From CAVQFO01 sp963711725 (GTDB lineage Bacteria > Pseudomonadota > Gammaproteobacteria > Nitrococcales > Aquisalimonadaceae): a DNA stretch of 64,000 nucleotides. The notes below the pieces were generated by a model, which worked only from the letters and a program-made list of their open reading frames with translations, was not told the origin of the DNA and searched no databases. The stretch covers positions 434,001-498,000 of the forward strand of contig CAVQFO010000023.1 of the NCBI GenBank assembly GCA_963711725.1. Direction: 5' to 3'. Shown here in pieces: positions 55,284 to 63,840 of the stretch. Numbering within the stretch: the first letter of the stretch is position 1; every line of letters starts with the position of its first letter. The position numbers were made by a program, and so were the translations under genes.

Positions 55284-57002
55284 TTGCCACCCTCCCGGGC
55301 CGCCACCAGAGTCTTGCTACCGGGCACATTGTCCGGCGGGATATTCAGCAGGCGAAGCGCCCCGCTCATTACCCGCTCGAACACGGGAGCCGCCACTTGG
55401 CCGCCGTAGAAACCACCCCGGGTTGGCTCGTCGATCATCACCGCCATGACCAGTTGGGGATCGCTGGCCGGCGCCATGCCCGCGAACACCGCCTTGTAGC
55501 GATCATCGGAATAGCCGCCGGCCACCGGCTTTTTCACGGTGCCGGTCTTGCCGGCCACCTGATAGCCCGCGATCCGGGCGGCAGGCGCGGTACCCTCGGT
55601 GCTGACGACGCCCTGCATCATCCGGCGGACGAGTTTCGCGGTGGAGGCTTCCATCACCCGCTGGCCGCGAACGGGGCCGTCGGACTTGAGGAAGGTCACC
55701 GGGCGATACAGACCGTCGGTGGCGATCACGCAATAGGCCTGGGCCAACTGCAGGGCGGTGGTCGACAGCCCATACCCAAAGGCCATGGTGGCCCGGCCGA
55801 TATCGCTGCGCGGCGGCTGTACCGGCAGGGTGCCGGGGGATTCTCCGGGGAAGGCGCTGCCGCTGCGGCGGCCGAAGCCGACACGCCCGAGCATGGACCA
55901 GATCACATTCGACGGCATGCTCAAGGCGATCTTGGCGGCGCCCACGTTGCTGGACTTCTGAATGATCGTGGAGATATCGATCACCCCGAAATCACGGGAA
56001 TCGTGGATCGGATGGCCGCCCACCCGCAACACCCCCGGACGGGTGTCGATGGTGGTGCGCGGCTTGATGGCGCCATACTCCAGGGCGGCCGCCACGGTGA
56101 ACGGCTTGATCGTGGAACCGGGCTCGAACACATCCGTCACCGCACGGTTGCGATAGTCGGTGCCCTTGAGATCGTCCCTGCGATTTGGATTGAACGCCGG
56201 CTGATTGACCATGGCCAGCACTTCGCCGGTGTGCGGATTGAGCAGCACCAGCGAGCCGGAGCGGGCGTGATGCTGGATCACCGCGGCCTTCAACTCCCGG
56301 TAGGCCAGGTACTGAAGGCGGCGGTCAATACTGATGGTCAGATCCCGGCCCGGCTTGGGTGCCTTGATCTGCTCCACGTCCTCCACGACCCGGCCCAGCC
56401 GATCCTTGATCACGCGCTTGGCGCCGGCCTGTCCCGAGAGCCAGTTGTCATAGGCCAGCTCCAGGCCCTCCTGGCCATGGTCGTCGATGTTGGTGAAGCC
56501 CAGCACATGGCCCGCCACCTCGCCCGCGGGATAGAAACGCTGGTACTCGCGCTGCAGAGCGACACCGGGGAGCTGAAGACTCCATGACCCGTTTGCCCAG
56601 TTCCGGCGTAACGTGACGTTCGATATACACGAACTCCCGCTGGGAATGCCGGCGCAGCCGCCGCAGCAGCTCCGAGGACTTGATGCCCAGCAACTTCGCC
56701 AACCGCGGCACTTGGTCGGACGCCGCCAACAGTTGGCCGGGATCGGCCCACACGGAATCCACCGGCGAACTGACGGCCAACGGCTCGCCATCGCGATCGC
56801 GGATCATGCCCCGATGGGCGGGCATATCGACCACGCGCAGATATCGGGCGTCGCCTTGCACCTGCAGGAAATCGTTGCGGAAGACCTGCAGATCCACGGC
56901 GCGGGCGACCACCGCGCAGGCCAGCGCGGCAAAGCCCACCACCACCAGCGCAAAGCGCCAGCGTGAAAGGCTCCACCGATTATCGCTATCTTGCCTGGTC
57001 AA
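55280..57002 (-). CDS. ftsI: Septal transpeptidase FtsI/PBP3 (one frame break)
   Basis: Cross-links septal peptidoglycan with FtsW. A membrane helix (RFALVVVGFAALACAVVARAV) is followed by the class B PBP N-domain (HRGMIRDRDGEPLAVSSPVDSVWADP) and the transpeptidase domain with STIKPF, SSN and KTGT. No ATG or GTG is available; TTG at 57002 (AACGAGG 9 bp before) is the best start, TTG 57011 the alternative. One extra base near 56582-56583 breaks the frame at about residue 140: VMSLQLPGVALQREY becomes VMESSAPRCRS. Removing it gives 573 residues. Confidence 0.9.
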
Positions 57003-57016
57003 CTCGCCCAACCTCG

Positions 57017-57286
57017 TTACGGTTGCAGAATCACGATTTCGTCGCGGCGCGGCATCTTCATGTCCAGCTTCTGCCGAGCCAATCTCTCTATTCGGCTGTG
57101 AGTCGCGTACGCGCCCTGCTCCAGCTGAAGCATTCCCCACTCCGCGTTGAGCCCGTCGCGCTTGCGATGCAGGGCTTCCAACTCCGAAAACAGGCGGCGC
57201 GACTGGTGCTGCGCATAAATCACGGCCACCGCGGAACCAACCACTGCGCCAGCCAGCACCAGAGCCACAACCTGGGCGGCCCTCAC
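57017..57286 (-). CDS. ftsL: Cell division protein FtsL
   Basis: Small bitopic division protein, 89 aa, that forms a complex with FtsB and FtsQ. It has one membrane helix (about 4-24) and a leucine-zipper-like coiled coil with the LNAEWGMLQLEQGAYATHSRIERLARQKLDM pattern characteristic of FtsL. The ATG overlaps the rsmH stop by 4 bp and the gene ends 14 bp before ftsI. Confidence 0.92.
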   Translation of the reverse strand: MRAAQVVALVLAGAVVGSAVAVIYAQHQSRRLFSELEALHRKRDGLNAEWGMLQLEQGAYATHSRIERLARQKLDMKMPRRDEIVILQP

Positions 57287-58221
57287 GGCAATCGCTCCGC
57301 GACCCGGAGGACGGCGCTTCGCGAGCGCGGATTGACCGCCAGTTCCGCTTCGGAGGCACGCACCGCCTTGCTCACAAGCTTCAATTTGGGGCGCAATTCC
57401 GGCGGCACCACAGGCACCTCCGGCGGCAGATCCTGCACCGTGGCGTTGCGCCGCATGAACCGCTTGACCAACCGGTCCTCCAACGAATGGAAGCTGATAA
57501 CGACCAGTCGCCCGCCCGGTTCCAGCAGGTCGTTGACCCGCTCCAGCAACGCCGCCAGGGAATCAAGCTCGCCGTTCACCTTCATGCGGATCGCCTGAAA
57601 ACTTCTCGTCGCCGGATGCTTGCTCCGCTCTCGACTCGGCGCCGCCGCGTCGATCAGTGCCGCCAGCGCGCGGGTCGTGGCGGGCAACTCGCCGGCCTCG
57701 CGGACCCGCACAATGGCGCGGGCGATCCTGCGCGCGTATCGCTCTTCCCCGTATTCGCGCAGAACACGGCTGATATCCCTTTCCTCGGCCCGTGCCAACC
57801 AGTCCCGTGCCGTCTCGCCCTGAGTCGTATCCATTCTCATGTCCAAAGGGCCTTCGCGGAGAAAGCTGAAACCGCGTTCGGCGGTATCCAACTGGGGCGA
57901 GGACACGCCCAGATCCATGAGCAGACCCGAGACCCTGCCCGAGAGGCCCGCCTCATCCAACAAGCCGGGCAGCCGATCGAACGAGGCATGGACCAGGCGG
58001 CAACGCCCATCCGATGCAAAACGTTCCCTCGCCTCCGCGATGGCGTCCGGATCCCTGTCCACCAACCACAGCCGCCCGTCTGGCCCCAGACAATCGAGAA
58101 CGGCCGCGGCGTGTCCGCCGCGGCCGAAAGTTGCGTCGACGTAGAGCCCGTCGGCACGCACCGCGAGACCGGATAGCGCTTCCTCCAGCAATACGGGCCG
58201 GTGAGCGGCATCGTTGTCCAT
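57283..58221 (-). CDS. rsmH: 16S rRNA m4C1402 methyltransferase RsmH (MraW)
   Basis: Methylates N4 of cytosine 1402 of 16S rRNA, the same nucleotide whose 2'-O is methylated by RsmI. The ATG at 58221 gives 312 aa (E. coli 313): MDNDAAHRPVLLEEALSGLAV, SAM loop DATFGRGGHA, MDLGVSSPQLD, GFSFLREGPLDMRMD, and SFHSLEDRLVKRFM. Further upstream ORF sequence is not conserved. Confidence 0.97.
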   Translation of the reverse strand: MDNDAAHRPVLLEEALSGLAVRADGLYVDATFGRGGHAAAVLDCLGPDGRLWLVDRDPDAIAEARERFASDGRCRLVHASFDRLPGLLDEAGLSGRVSGLLMDLGVSSPQLDTAERGFSFLREGPLDMRMDTTQGETARDWLARAEERDISRVLREYGEERYARRIARAIVRVREAGELPATTRALAALIDAAAPSRERSKHPATRSFQAIRMKVNGELDSLAALLERVNDLLEPGGRLVVISFHSLEDRLVKRFMRRNATVQDLPPEVPVVPPELRPKLKLVSKAVRASEAELAVNPRSRSAVLRVAERLP

Positions 58222-58270
58222 CCTCGCTATCGCCCCTGGCACCTGTCGGGCCTGTCGTTACTGTCCTTAT

Positions 58271-58723
58271 TTAAAGCGAGAGCGACTCCAGCTCCTCCGA
58301 AAGCTCGAAGTCCTCCGCCGCCTCGGCGAGCCACTGATCGCAACGTTCCGACCAGGTGGACTCGTCCCACAGCTCGAATTTGTTTCCCTGGCCGATCAAC
58401 ACGACCTTCTTGTCCAGCCCCGCGAACGAGCGCAGCGGCGGCGGCAGGAGAATCCGGCCGCTGCCGTCCAGCTGCGCCTCCGTGGCGTGGCCGATCAACA
58501 GGCGCTGCAAACGGCGGGTTTGGGGTTTGAGGCTGGGAAGGCGAACCAGCTTCTGCTCGATCTCCTCCCATTCGGGCAACGGGTACACCAGCAAACAGTG
58601 ATCCGGATCCACCGTCACAACCACTTCCCCCGCGCAATAGGCCATCAGGCTCTCCCGATAACGACTGGGAAAGCTCATCCGCCCTTTGGCGTCGAGATTC
58701 AGATGTGCAACACCCCGAAACAC
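58271..58723 (-). CDS. mraZ: Transcriptional regulator MraZ
   Basis: First gene of the dcw cluster; binds its own operator and tunes dcw transcription. The 150-aa product starts with GTG (FRGVAHLNLDAKGRMSFPSRYRESL) and has the two SpoVT/AbrB-type halves, the second being LDGSGRILLPPPLRSFAGLDKKVVLIGQGNKFELWD. A three-repeat operator stands just upstream. Confidence 0.95.
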   Translation of the reverse strand: MFRGVAHLNLDAKGRMSFPSRYRESLMAYCAGEVVVTVDPDHCLLVYPLPEWEEIEQKLVRLPSLKPQTRRLQRLLIGHATEAQLDGSGRILLPPPLRSFAGLDKKVVLIGQGNKFELWDESTWSERCDQWLAEAAEDFELSEELESLSL

Positions 58724-58747
58724 GATATGCCCCGCGACCCCCTAAAT

Positions 58748-58772
58748 TTCCATTTTCTGCCACTTTGTCCCA
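58748..58772 (-). promoter_or_regulatory. MraZ operator (three direct repeats)
   Basis: On the minus strand, TGGGA-N5-TGGCA-N5-TGGAA has the exact 10-bp period of the TGGGN repeats known as MraZ boxes. It begins about 3 bp after the predicted transcription start and ends 25 bp before mraZ, so it can act as a self-repression site for the dcw cluster. Confidence 0.75.
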
Positions 58773-58781
58773 CCTCGGCAC

Positions 58782-58811
58782 ACTATAGGAACCGCATCTC
58801 GACCTTGTCAA
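58782..58811 (-). promoter_or_regulatory. Sigma-70 promoter of the dcw cluster
   Basis: Minus strand TTGACA (58806-58811) and TATAGT (58782-58787) are 18 bp apart; both are close to consensus. The predicted start near 58775 runs directly into the MraZ repeats. Confidence 0.7.
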
Positions 58812-58939
58812 GCTGAAACAGGGGCAATTCTTTCTTTCGCAACAAATACTTAGAAACAATTCACAGAAATCCGGGAACCCGGAAGCAAAACCGGAAGGAG
58901 AAAGATCGTTAAATCAGCGGGTTAGGGGATCATAGTCGA

Positions 58940-58970
58940 AACAGCCTGAGGCGAATAACCTCAAGCTGTT
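58940..58970. terminator. Hairpin between rnpB and the mraZ promoter
   Basis: An 11-bp stem with one C/A mismatch (AACAGC-C-TGAGG / CCTCA-A-GCTGTT) and a 7-nt loop. It may end rnpB transcription on the minus strand; the T run after it is short. Confidence 0.35.
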
Positions 58971-58995
58971 GAAATTAAAACAAATTAATCAAGGA

Positions 58996-59011
58996 TTCGC
59001 GCAGTCGCGAA
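58996..59011 (-). terminator. Small hairpin just after rnpB
   Basis: TTCGCG-ACTG-CGCGAA on the minus strand, followed by TCCTTGATTAATTTG, lies about 11 nt beyond the end of rnpB. It is a plausible but weak terminator. Confidence 0.4.
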
Positions 59012-59021
59012 GAAAAGAAAA

Positions 59022-59375
59022 GGTGGGAGTCAGCCTGTAAGCCGGGTTCTGTCGTGTGCAGCCATTCCTCTGGGACGCACGTCACCGTGCGCCTCAAGCG
59101 ACCTACCCGGGAGCGGTGCGGGCCACACCCATGCTCCCCTATTTGGTCTTGCTCCGAGTGGGGTTTACCATGCCGCGGAATGTTGCCACCCGCGCGGTGC
59201 GCTCTTACCGCACCTTTTCACCCTTACCGGCGCCGAACGGCGCTTAGGCGGTATATTTTCTGTGGCACTGGCCGTAGGCTCGCGCCCCCCAGGGGTTACC
59301 TGGCACCCTGCCCTATGGAGCCCGGACTTTCCTCCACCATCGAAACGATGGCAGCGACCGCACGGCCGACTCCCG
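59022..59375 (-). ncRNA. rnpB: RNase P RNA, bacterial type A
   Basis: Catalytic RNA that cleaves the 5' leader of tRNA precursors. On the minus strand it shows the signature GAGGAAAGTCCGGGCTCC near the 5' end and GGGTAGGTCGCTTGAG near the 3' end, then GAACCCGGCTTACAGG. The P1 helix is formed by GGGAGTCGGCC at the 5' end and GGCTGACTCCC at the 3' end. TATGAT (59382-59387) is a good -10 box. Length about 354 nt; ends uncertain by a few bases. It lies just downstream of rsmI, as in other gammaproteobacteria. Confidence 0.95.
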
Positions 59376-59393
59376 GCGCGGATCATAGCATAC

Positions 59394-60246
59394 TCAGCCG
59401 CGCTCCAGATCCAGCGCAAGCCTGTAGAGGCGATTGCGCGGCAGGCCCGTCAATTCCACCGCCAGCGCGACCGCGCGCTTGACCGGCAACTCCTTGAGCA
59501 GCAAACCCAATACACGCTCGGCCGACTGCACCGCCGAATCGTCGTCCTCGACTGGGGCGGCGCCACCCACCACAACCACAAACTCGCCCTTGCGCTGCTG
59601 GGGATCCGCCCGCGATCCGTTCGGCGATCTCCGCTGCCCCACCCCAGAGCACCGTCTCGTATTGCTTCGTCAGCTCCCGGCAGACCGCCAGCTCGCGGTC
59701 TGCGCCCAACACGCCCGCCAAATCGGCAACCATGGACTCGATGCGGTGGGAGGACTCCAGAAACACCAGCGTCCTCGATTCCGTCGCCAGAGCCTGCAGC
59801 CGCCGGCGCCGGGCCTCTCCCTTGGCCGGGAGAAAGCCCTCGAAGCAGAATCGATCGGTGGGAAGCCCCGCAACACTGAGTGCCGCCGTGAGGCTGCTGG
59901 GCCCCGGCACGGCCAACACCCGCACGCCGGCCCGGCGCGCCTCCCGCACCAGCCGGTAACCCGGATCGCTGATCAGGGGCGTACCCGCGTCGCTGATCAG
60001 GGCCACGCTGGCACCGGCCGCCAGTTCAGCGAGCAACGAGCTCAGGCGGGCCTCTTCATTGTGCTCGTGCAGGCTCAGCAGGCGGCGCTGAATGCCGAAA
60101 TGAGCCAGCAGCGACTTGCTGTGCCGGGTGTCCTCGGCAGCGACCACGTCGGCCTCGCGCAAGGTGGAAAGCGCGCGCTCACTGATATCGCCGAGATTCC
60201 CGATCGGCGTAGCAACCACATAGAGTACACCCGGTTCGATTGACAC
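59394..60246 (-). CDS. rsmI: 16S rRNA 2'-O-ribose C1402 methyltransferase RsmI (one frame break)
   Basis: SAM-dependent methyltransferase of the tetrapyrrole methylase fold acting on C1402 of 16S rRNA. GTG start 60246 is preceded by GAGGTGG. The product shows LYVVATPIGNLGDISERAL, AEDTRHSKSLL, ALISDAGTPLISDPG and VPGPSSLTAALSVAGL. One extra base in the C run 59609-59611 breaks the frame at about residue 212: AERIAADPQQRKGEFVVVVGG becomes AERIAGGSPAAQG. Repair gives 283 residues (E. coli 286). RsmI is not essential in E. coli, so a real mutation is possible, but an error is likelier given the other breaks. Confidence 0.9.
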
Positions 60247-60323
60247 CCGCCACCTCGAAAAACATACTGCTTGGCTCAGTGAATGAGGGCTCCAGCCCTC
60301 CGGATGCCCATCACACTACATCT

Positions 60324-62210
60324 ATGATCACCCAAGCCAAGCGTTCGCTCCGCATAGCCGGCCTGCTGTTTGTCACTGCGTTGATCGCCGCGTGCGCGAC
60401 GCAGCCGACCAACGCACCCCGCGAGAAGCCCCAGACCGAGGTCCAGGCGGACCAGGCAGCGGCTGCGGGCAACCATGCCCAGGCGGCGCTACTGTATCGC
60501 GAGGCCGCCAAGGATGCGACCACGCCGCTGAAAGAACAGCTTCTGCTCAGCAGTGCGGAGCAGTACCTGGACGCGGACCAGTCCGATCCGGCCCGCGAAG
60601 TCCTCAAGGAAATACCAGACAAGGATCTCCCGGCCGCCCTTCTGAATCGCCGCCAGGTGGTCCTGGCACGGCTGGTGCTCCAGCAACAGCAACCGGAACG
60701 AGCCCTTCAGCTTCTGGCGAACGTCAATGCCGAGGATCCGGCGGTGCGTGCGCGTGTGCTGGCCGTCCGGGCGGAGGCGCTCAAGGATACCGACCGTCCT
60801 CTGCCCAGTGCCGAGGCCCTGGTGGAGCGCGACAAACTGCTCACCGACGAGCAGGCCCGTGAACGGAATCGCAAGCGCATCTGGGAAACCCTGAACCAGA
60901 CGCCCATGCCCCTGCTCCGCGAACGGATGCCGCCGGCGCCGGACCAGTTCGGCGGATGGCTCGAGCTGGCATTCCTGGTTCGAGTCCACCGCCTGAATTT
61001 CCCGGAACTGGAAACCGCCGTCCGCAAGTGGCAGGAACGCTATCCGGACCATCCGGCGAACAAGAATATCGTGCCCGAGACGCTACAGCTCTATCGGGAA
61101 AAACTGCGGGAGCCCGCTCACATCGGCCTTCTCCTCCCCCTCTCGGGCCAACTGGCCGACGCGGGCAAGGCGGTGCGGGACGGCTTCATGGCCGCCTACT
61201 ACGGCGTCCCCGCCGACAAGCGCCCCGTGATCACGGTCTACGACGTGGGCGAACAGGGACGGGATCCCTGGTCCGCCTACCTGCAAGCCATCCAGGATGG
61301 GGCGGAAATGGTGGTGGGGCCGCTGACCAAGCCCGCCGTCAAGGTCTTCAGCGAAGGGGCGTCGCTACCGGTGCCGGTGCTGGCCCTGAACACGCTGCCC
61401 GGCCAGGCGCAGCCTGCCTCGGGCCTCTATCAATTCGGCCTGCCGCCCGAGGACGAAGCCCGCCAGGCGGCCCAATACGGGGCTGCTCACGGCTACAGCC
61501 ACGCCGTGGTTCTGGTCCCCCAGGGGGACTGGGGCGACCGGGTACGGCAAGCCTTCGCGACGCGGTTTCAGGAACTGGGAGGCTCGGTGCTGGAGAGCGC
61601 CGACTATCCGCCCGGGGCCAGCGACTTTTCCGATCCAATCCAGGAGTTGCTCAACCTGGATAACAGCACGGCGCGGTACCGGCGCCTGGAGCGTGTTCTT
61701 GGCGCCCAAGTGGAATTCGAGGCCCGTCGCCGCCAGGACGTGGACTTCATGTTCATCGGCGCCTTCCCCCGCGAGGCGCGCCTGATCCGACCGCAGATCC
61801 GCTTTTACCACGGCATCGACCTGCCGGTGATCGCCACCTCACAGGCCTACTCCGGCACACCCGATCCGAACGCCGATCAGGACATGGACGGCTTGGTGTT
61901 CTTCGGCATGCCGTGGGTATTCGCCGACAATGTTCCCGAGGCCCCCAACCGCGCCCGCCTGGCCGCCCTATGGCCAAATCGCGTCGCCCGGTTTCCCCGC
62001 CTTTATGCCCTTGGCATCGACGCCTATCGCCTGGTCCCGCACCTGGACATTCTGTATCAGTATCCGGACCAGCGGCTGGACGGCGTGACCGGGCAGCTGC
62101 GAATGAACGCCCAGGGCCGGATCGAGCGGGAGTTGCTGCCGGCCCGGTTTGTCGACGGCAAGCCCGAGCTGATCGAACAGGAGCCGGCGAGCCCGGCCAC
62201 GGTACCGTAG
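60324..62210 (+). CDS. lpoA: Penicillin-binding protein activator LpoA
   Basis: Outer-membrane lipoprotein that activates PBP1A from outside. The ATG at 60324 starts a lipoprotein signal (LLFVTALIAACATQ). The N-terminal half is TPR-like (about 35-260); the C-terminal half is a periplasmic-binding-protein fold (about 290-600: HIGLLLPLSGQLADAGKAVRDGFMAAYYG, VVGPLTKPAV). Total 628 aa. It is divergent from rsmI and leads the lpoA-yraN-diaA-dolP group. Confidence 0.93.
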   Translation: MITQAKRSLRIAGLLFVTALIAACATQPTNAPREKPQTEVQADQAAAAGNHAQAALLYREAAKDATTPLKEQLLLSSAEQYLDADQSDPAREVLKEIPDKDLPAALLNRRQVVLARLVLQQQQPERALQLLANVNAEDPAVRARVLAVRAEALKDTDRPLPSAEALVERDKLLTDEQARERNRKRIWETLNQTPMPLLRERMPPAPDQFGGWLELAFLVRVHRLNFPELETAVRKWQERYPDHPANKNIVPETLQLYREKLREPAHIGLLLPLSGQLADAGKAVRDGFMAAYYGVPADKRPVITVYDVGEQGRDPWSAYLQAIQDGAEMVVGPLTKPAVKVFSEGASLPVPVLALNTLPGQAQPASGLYQFGLPPEDEARQAAQYGAAHGYSHAVVLVPQGDWGDRVRQAFATRFQELGGSVLESADYPPGASDFSDPIQELLNLDNSTARYRRLERVLGAQVEFEARRRQDVDFMFIGAFPREARLIRPQIRFYHGIDLPVIATSQAYSGTPDPNADQDMDGLVFFGMPWVFADNVPEAPNRARLAALWPNRVARFPRLYALGIDAYRLVPHLDILYQYPDQRLDGVTGQLRMNAQGRIERELLPARFVDGKPELIEQEPASPATVP

Positions 62211-62217
62211 CCGAACC

Positions 62218-62577
62218 ATGGGGCGGCGCTCGGTGGAACAGGGCCAGGCCGCGGAAGCGCGAGCACGGCGGTATCTGGAAGCCCAGGGGCTGACATTTCG
62301 CAGGGCCAACTACCGAACCCGGCGGGGCGAAATCGACTTGATCATGACCGACGACGGCACCACGGTGTTTGTCGAGGTGCGGCGCCGCCGAAGCGCGCGC
62401 TTCGGGGAAGCGGCGAGCAGCGTCGATTACACCAAACAGCGGCGGCTGACATCGGCGGCCGCCGACTATCTGCAGAAAGAGCGTCCACGCGGGCCGAGCC
62501 GCTTCGACGTGGTCTGCATCGAGGGGCCCGGGGAGACCCTTCGCTGGATCCCCAATGCGTTCGATGCGGCGGAATAA
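62218..62577 (+). CDS. yraN: UPF0102 nuclease-fold protein YraN
   Basis: A 119-aa protein with a restriction-endonuclease-like fold. RRGEIDLIMTDDGTTVFVEVRRRR gives the acidic pair and lysine/arginine of the PD-(D/E)XK pattern. GQAAEARARRYLEAQGLTFRRANYR at the start is standard. No cellular substrate is established. The start is 7 bp after lpoA. Confidence 0.93.
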   Translation: MGRRSVEQGQAAEARARRYLEAQGLTFRRANYRTRRGEIDLIMTDDGTTVFVEVRRRRSARFGEAASSVDYTKQRRLTSAAADYLQKERPRGPSRFDVVCIEGPGETLRWIPNAFDAAE

Positions 62578-62636
62578 ACCCGGTCCGCGCCGGCCTCTCC
62601 GCCTCCGGGCACGGACCGCAACCTGAAAAGAGATTT

Positions 62637-63236
62637 ATGGACAAACACGAACGCGTCGCCCAGCAATTCCTGGCCAGCATTCAAACCAAACAAGCCGCGG
62701 CGGAGCCGCTGGCGCCGGTCATCGTGCGCGCCGCTGAACTGATGGTTCATGCCCTGCAGCGCGAGGGTAAGATCCTGAGCTGCGGCAACGGTGGCTCCGC
62801 CGCCGACGCCCAGCATTTTTCCGCCGAGCTGCTGAACCGTTTCGAAATGGAGCGTCCCGGACTGCCGGCCCTGGCCCTCACCACCGACAGCTCGACGCTC
62901 ACCTCCATTGCCAACGATTACGCCTACGACGAGGTATTCTCCAAGCAGGTTCGGGCCCTCGGGCTGCCCGGCGACGTGCTCCTCGCCATCAGCACCAGCG
63001 GGGGCTCCGGCAACGTGGTGAACGCCGTCGACGCCGCCCACGAGCGCCATATGCACGTGGTGGCATTGACCGGACGGGACGGCGGCACCGTCGCCACCCG
63101 GCTCAGCGGCGAAGACGTGGAGATCCGCGTTCCGGCCAGCGTGACCGCCCGCATCCAGGAAGTCCACCTGCTGGTCATCCACTGCCTGTGCGACCTGATT
63201 GATCAGTCGCTGTTCAACCCGGAGGCGATGGGATGA
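62637..63236 (+). CDS. diaA: DnaA-initiator-associating SIS protein DiaA / phosphoheptose isomerase family
   Basis: A 199-aa SIS-domain protein. In E. coli, DiaA binds DnaA and times replication initiation; the paralogue GmhA isomerises sedoheptulose 7-phosphate. The motifs are LSCGNGGSAADAQHFSAELLNRFEMERPGLPALAL and ISTSGGSGNVVNAVDAA. The neighbours yraN and dolP favour DiaA, but GmhA activity cannot be excluded because the catalytic residues of the two overlap. Confidence 0.85.
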   Translation: MDKHERVAQQFLASIQTKQAAAEPLAPVIVRAAELMVHALQREGKILSCGNGGSAADAQHFSAELLNRFEMERPGLPALALTTDSSTLTSIANDYAYDEVFSKQVRALGLPGDVLLAISTSGGSGNVVNAVDAAHERHMHVVALTGRDGGTVATRLSGEDVEIRVPASVTARIQEVHLLVIHCLCDLIDQSLFNPEAMG

Positions 63237-63820
63237 ACCCCGCCTTTCGCGGTGCGCTTGGGGTCGTGCTTGCCGCCACACTGCTGACGGGCTGCGCGCC
63301 GTTGCTTGTGGGTGGAGCGGCCGGCGGAGCCGCCATCGCCCACGATCGCCGGAGTTTCAACGCCATGATGGACGACCAGGGCGTTGAAATGAACGTACTG
63401 GGCTACGTCCTGGACCACGATTCGCTCCTGCAGCAGACGCATGTCAACGTGACCAGCTATAACCACGTCGTCCTCCTGACCGGGGAAGTCTCCCAACAGG
63501 CCCAGGCAGTCCAGATCACCGACTACGCCAAGGGCCTCAAGCAAAGCAGCCGCGTCTACAACGAGTTGGCCGTCATGCCGGAAAGCTCCCTGATCTCCCG
63601 CAGCCGGGACAGTTTTCTTACGGCCAAAGTAAAGGCGAAGCTATTCGAAATTCGCACGCTGCCCGGCTTCGATCCCACCCGGGTCAAAGTGGTCACCGAG
63701 AGGCAGATTGTCTATCTGATGGGCTTGGTGAGCCACGCCGAGGCGGATGCCGCCACGGACGTGGTCCGCCGCGTGGGCGGCGTGGCAAAGGTCGTCCGGC
63801 TGTTTGAATACACCGATTGA
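63233..63820 (+). CDS. dolP: Outer-membrane BON-domain lipoprotein DolP
   Basis: Lipoprotein (LLTGC) with two BON domains, 195 aa, like E. coli DolP (YraP), which preserves outer-membrane integrity and binds anionic phospholipid. The domains span about residues 50-115 (HVNVTSYNHVVLLTGEV) and 125-190 (RVKVVTERQIVYLMGLVS). Its ATG overlaps the diaA stop by 4 bp. Confidence 0.92.
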   Translation: MNPAFRGALGVVLAATLLTGCAPLLVGGAAGGAAIAHDRRSFNAMMDDQGVEMNVLGYVLDHDSLLQQTHVNVTSYNHVVLLTGEVSQQAQAVQITDYAKGLKQSSRVYNELAVMPESSLISRSRDSFLTAKVKAKLFEIRTLPGFDPTRVKVVTERQIVYLMGLVSHAEADAATDVVRRVGGVAKVVRLFEYTD

Positions 63821-63840
63821 AACGGCGGCGGCCGCAAACG

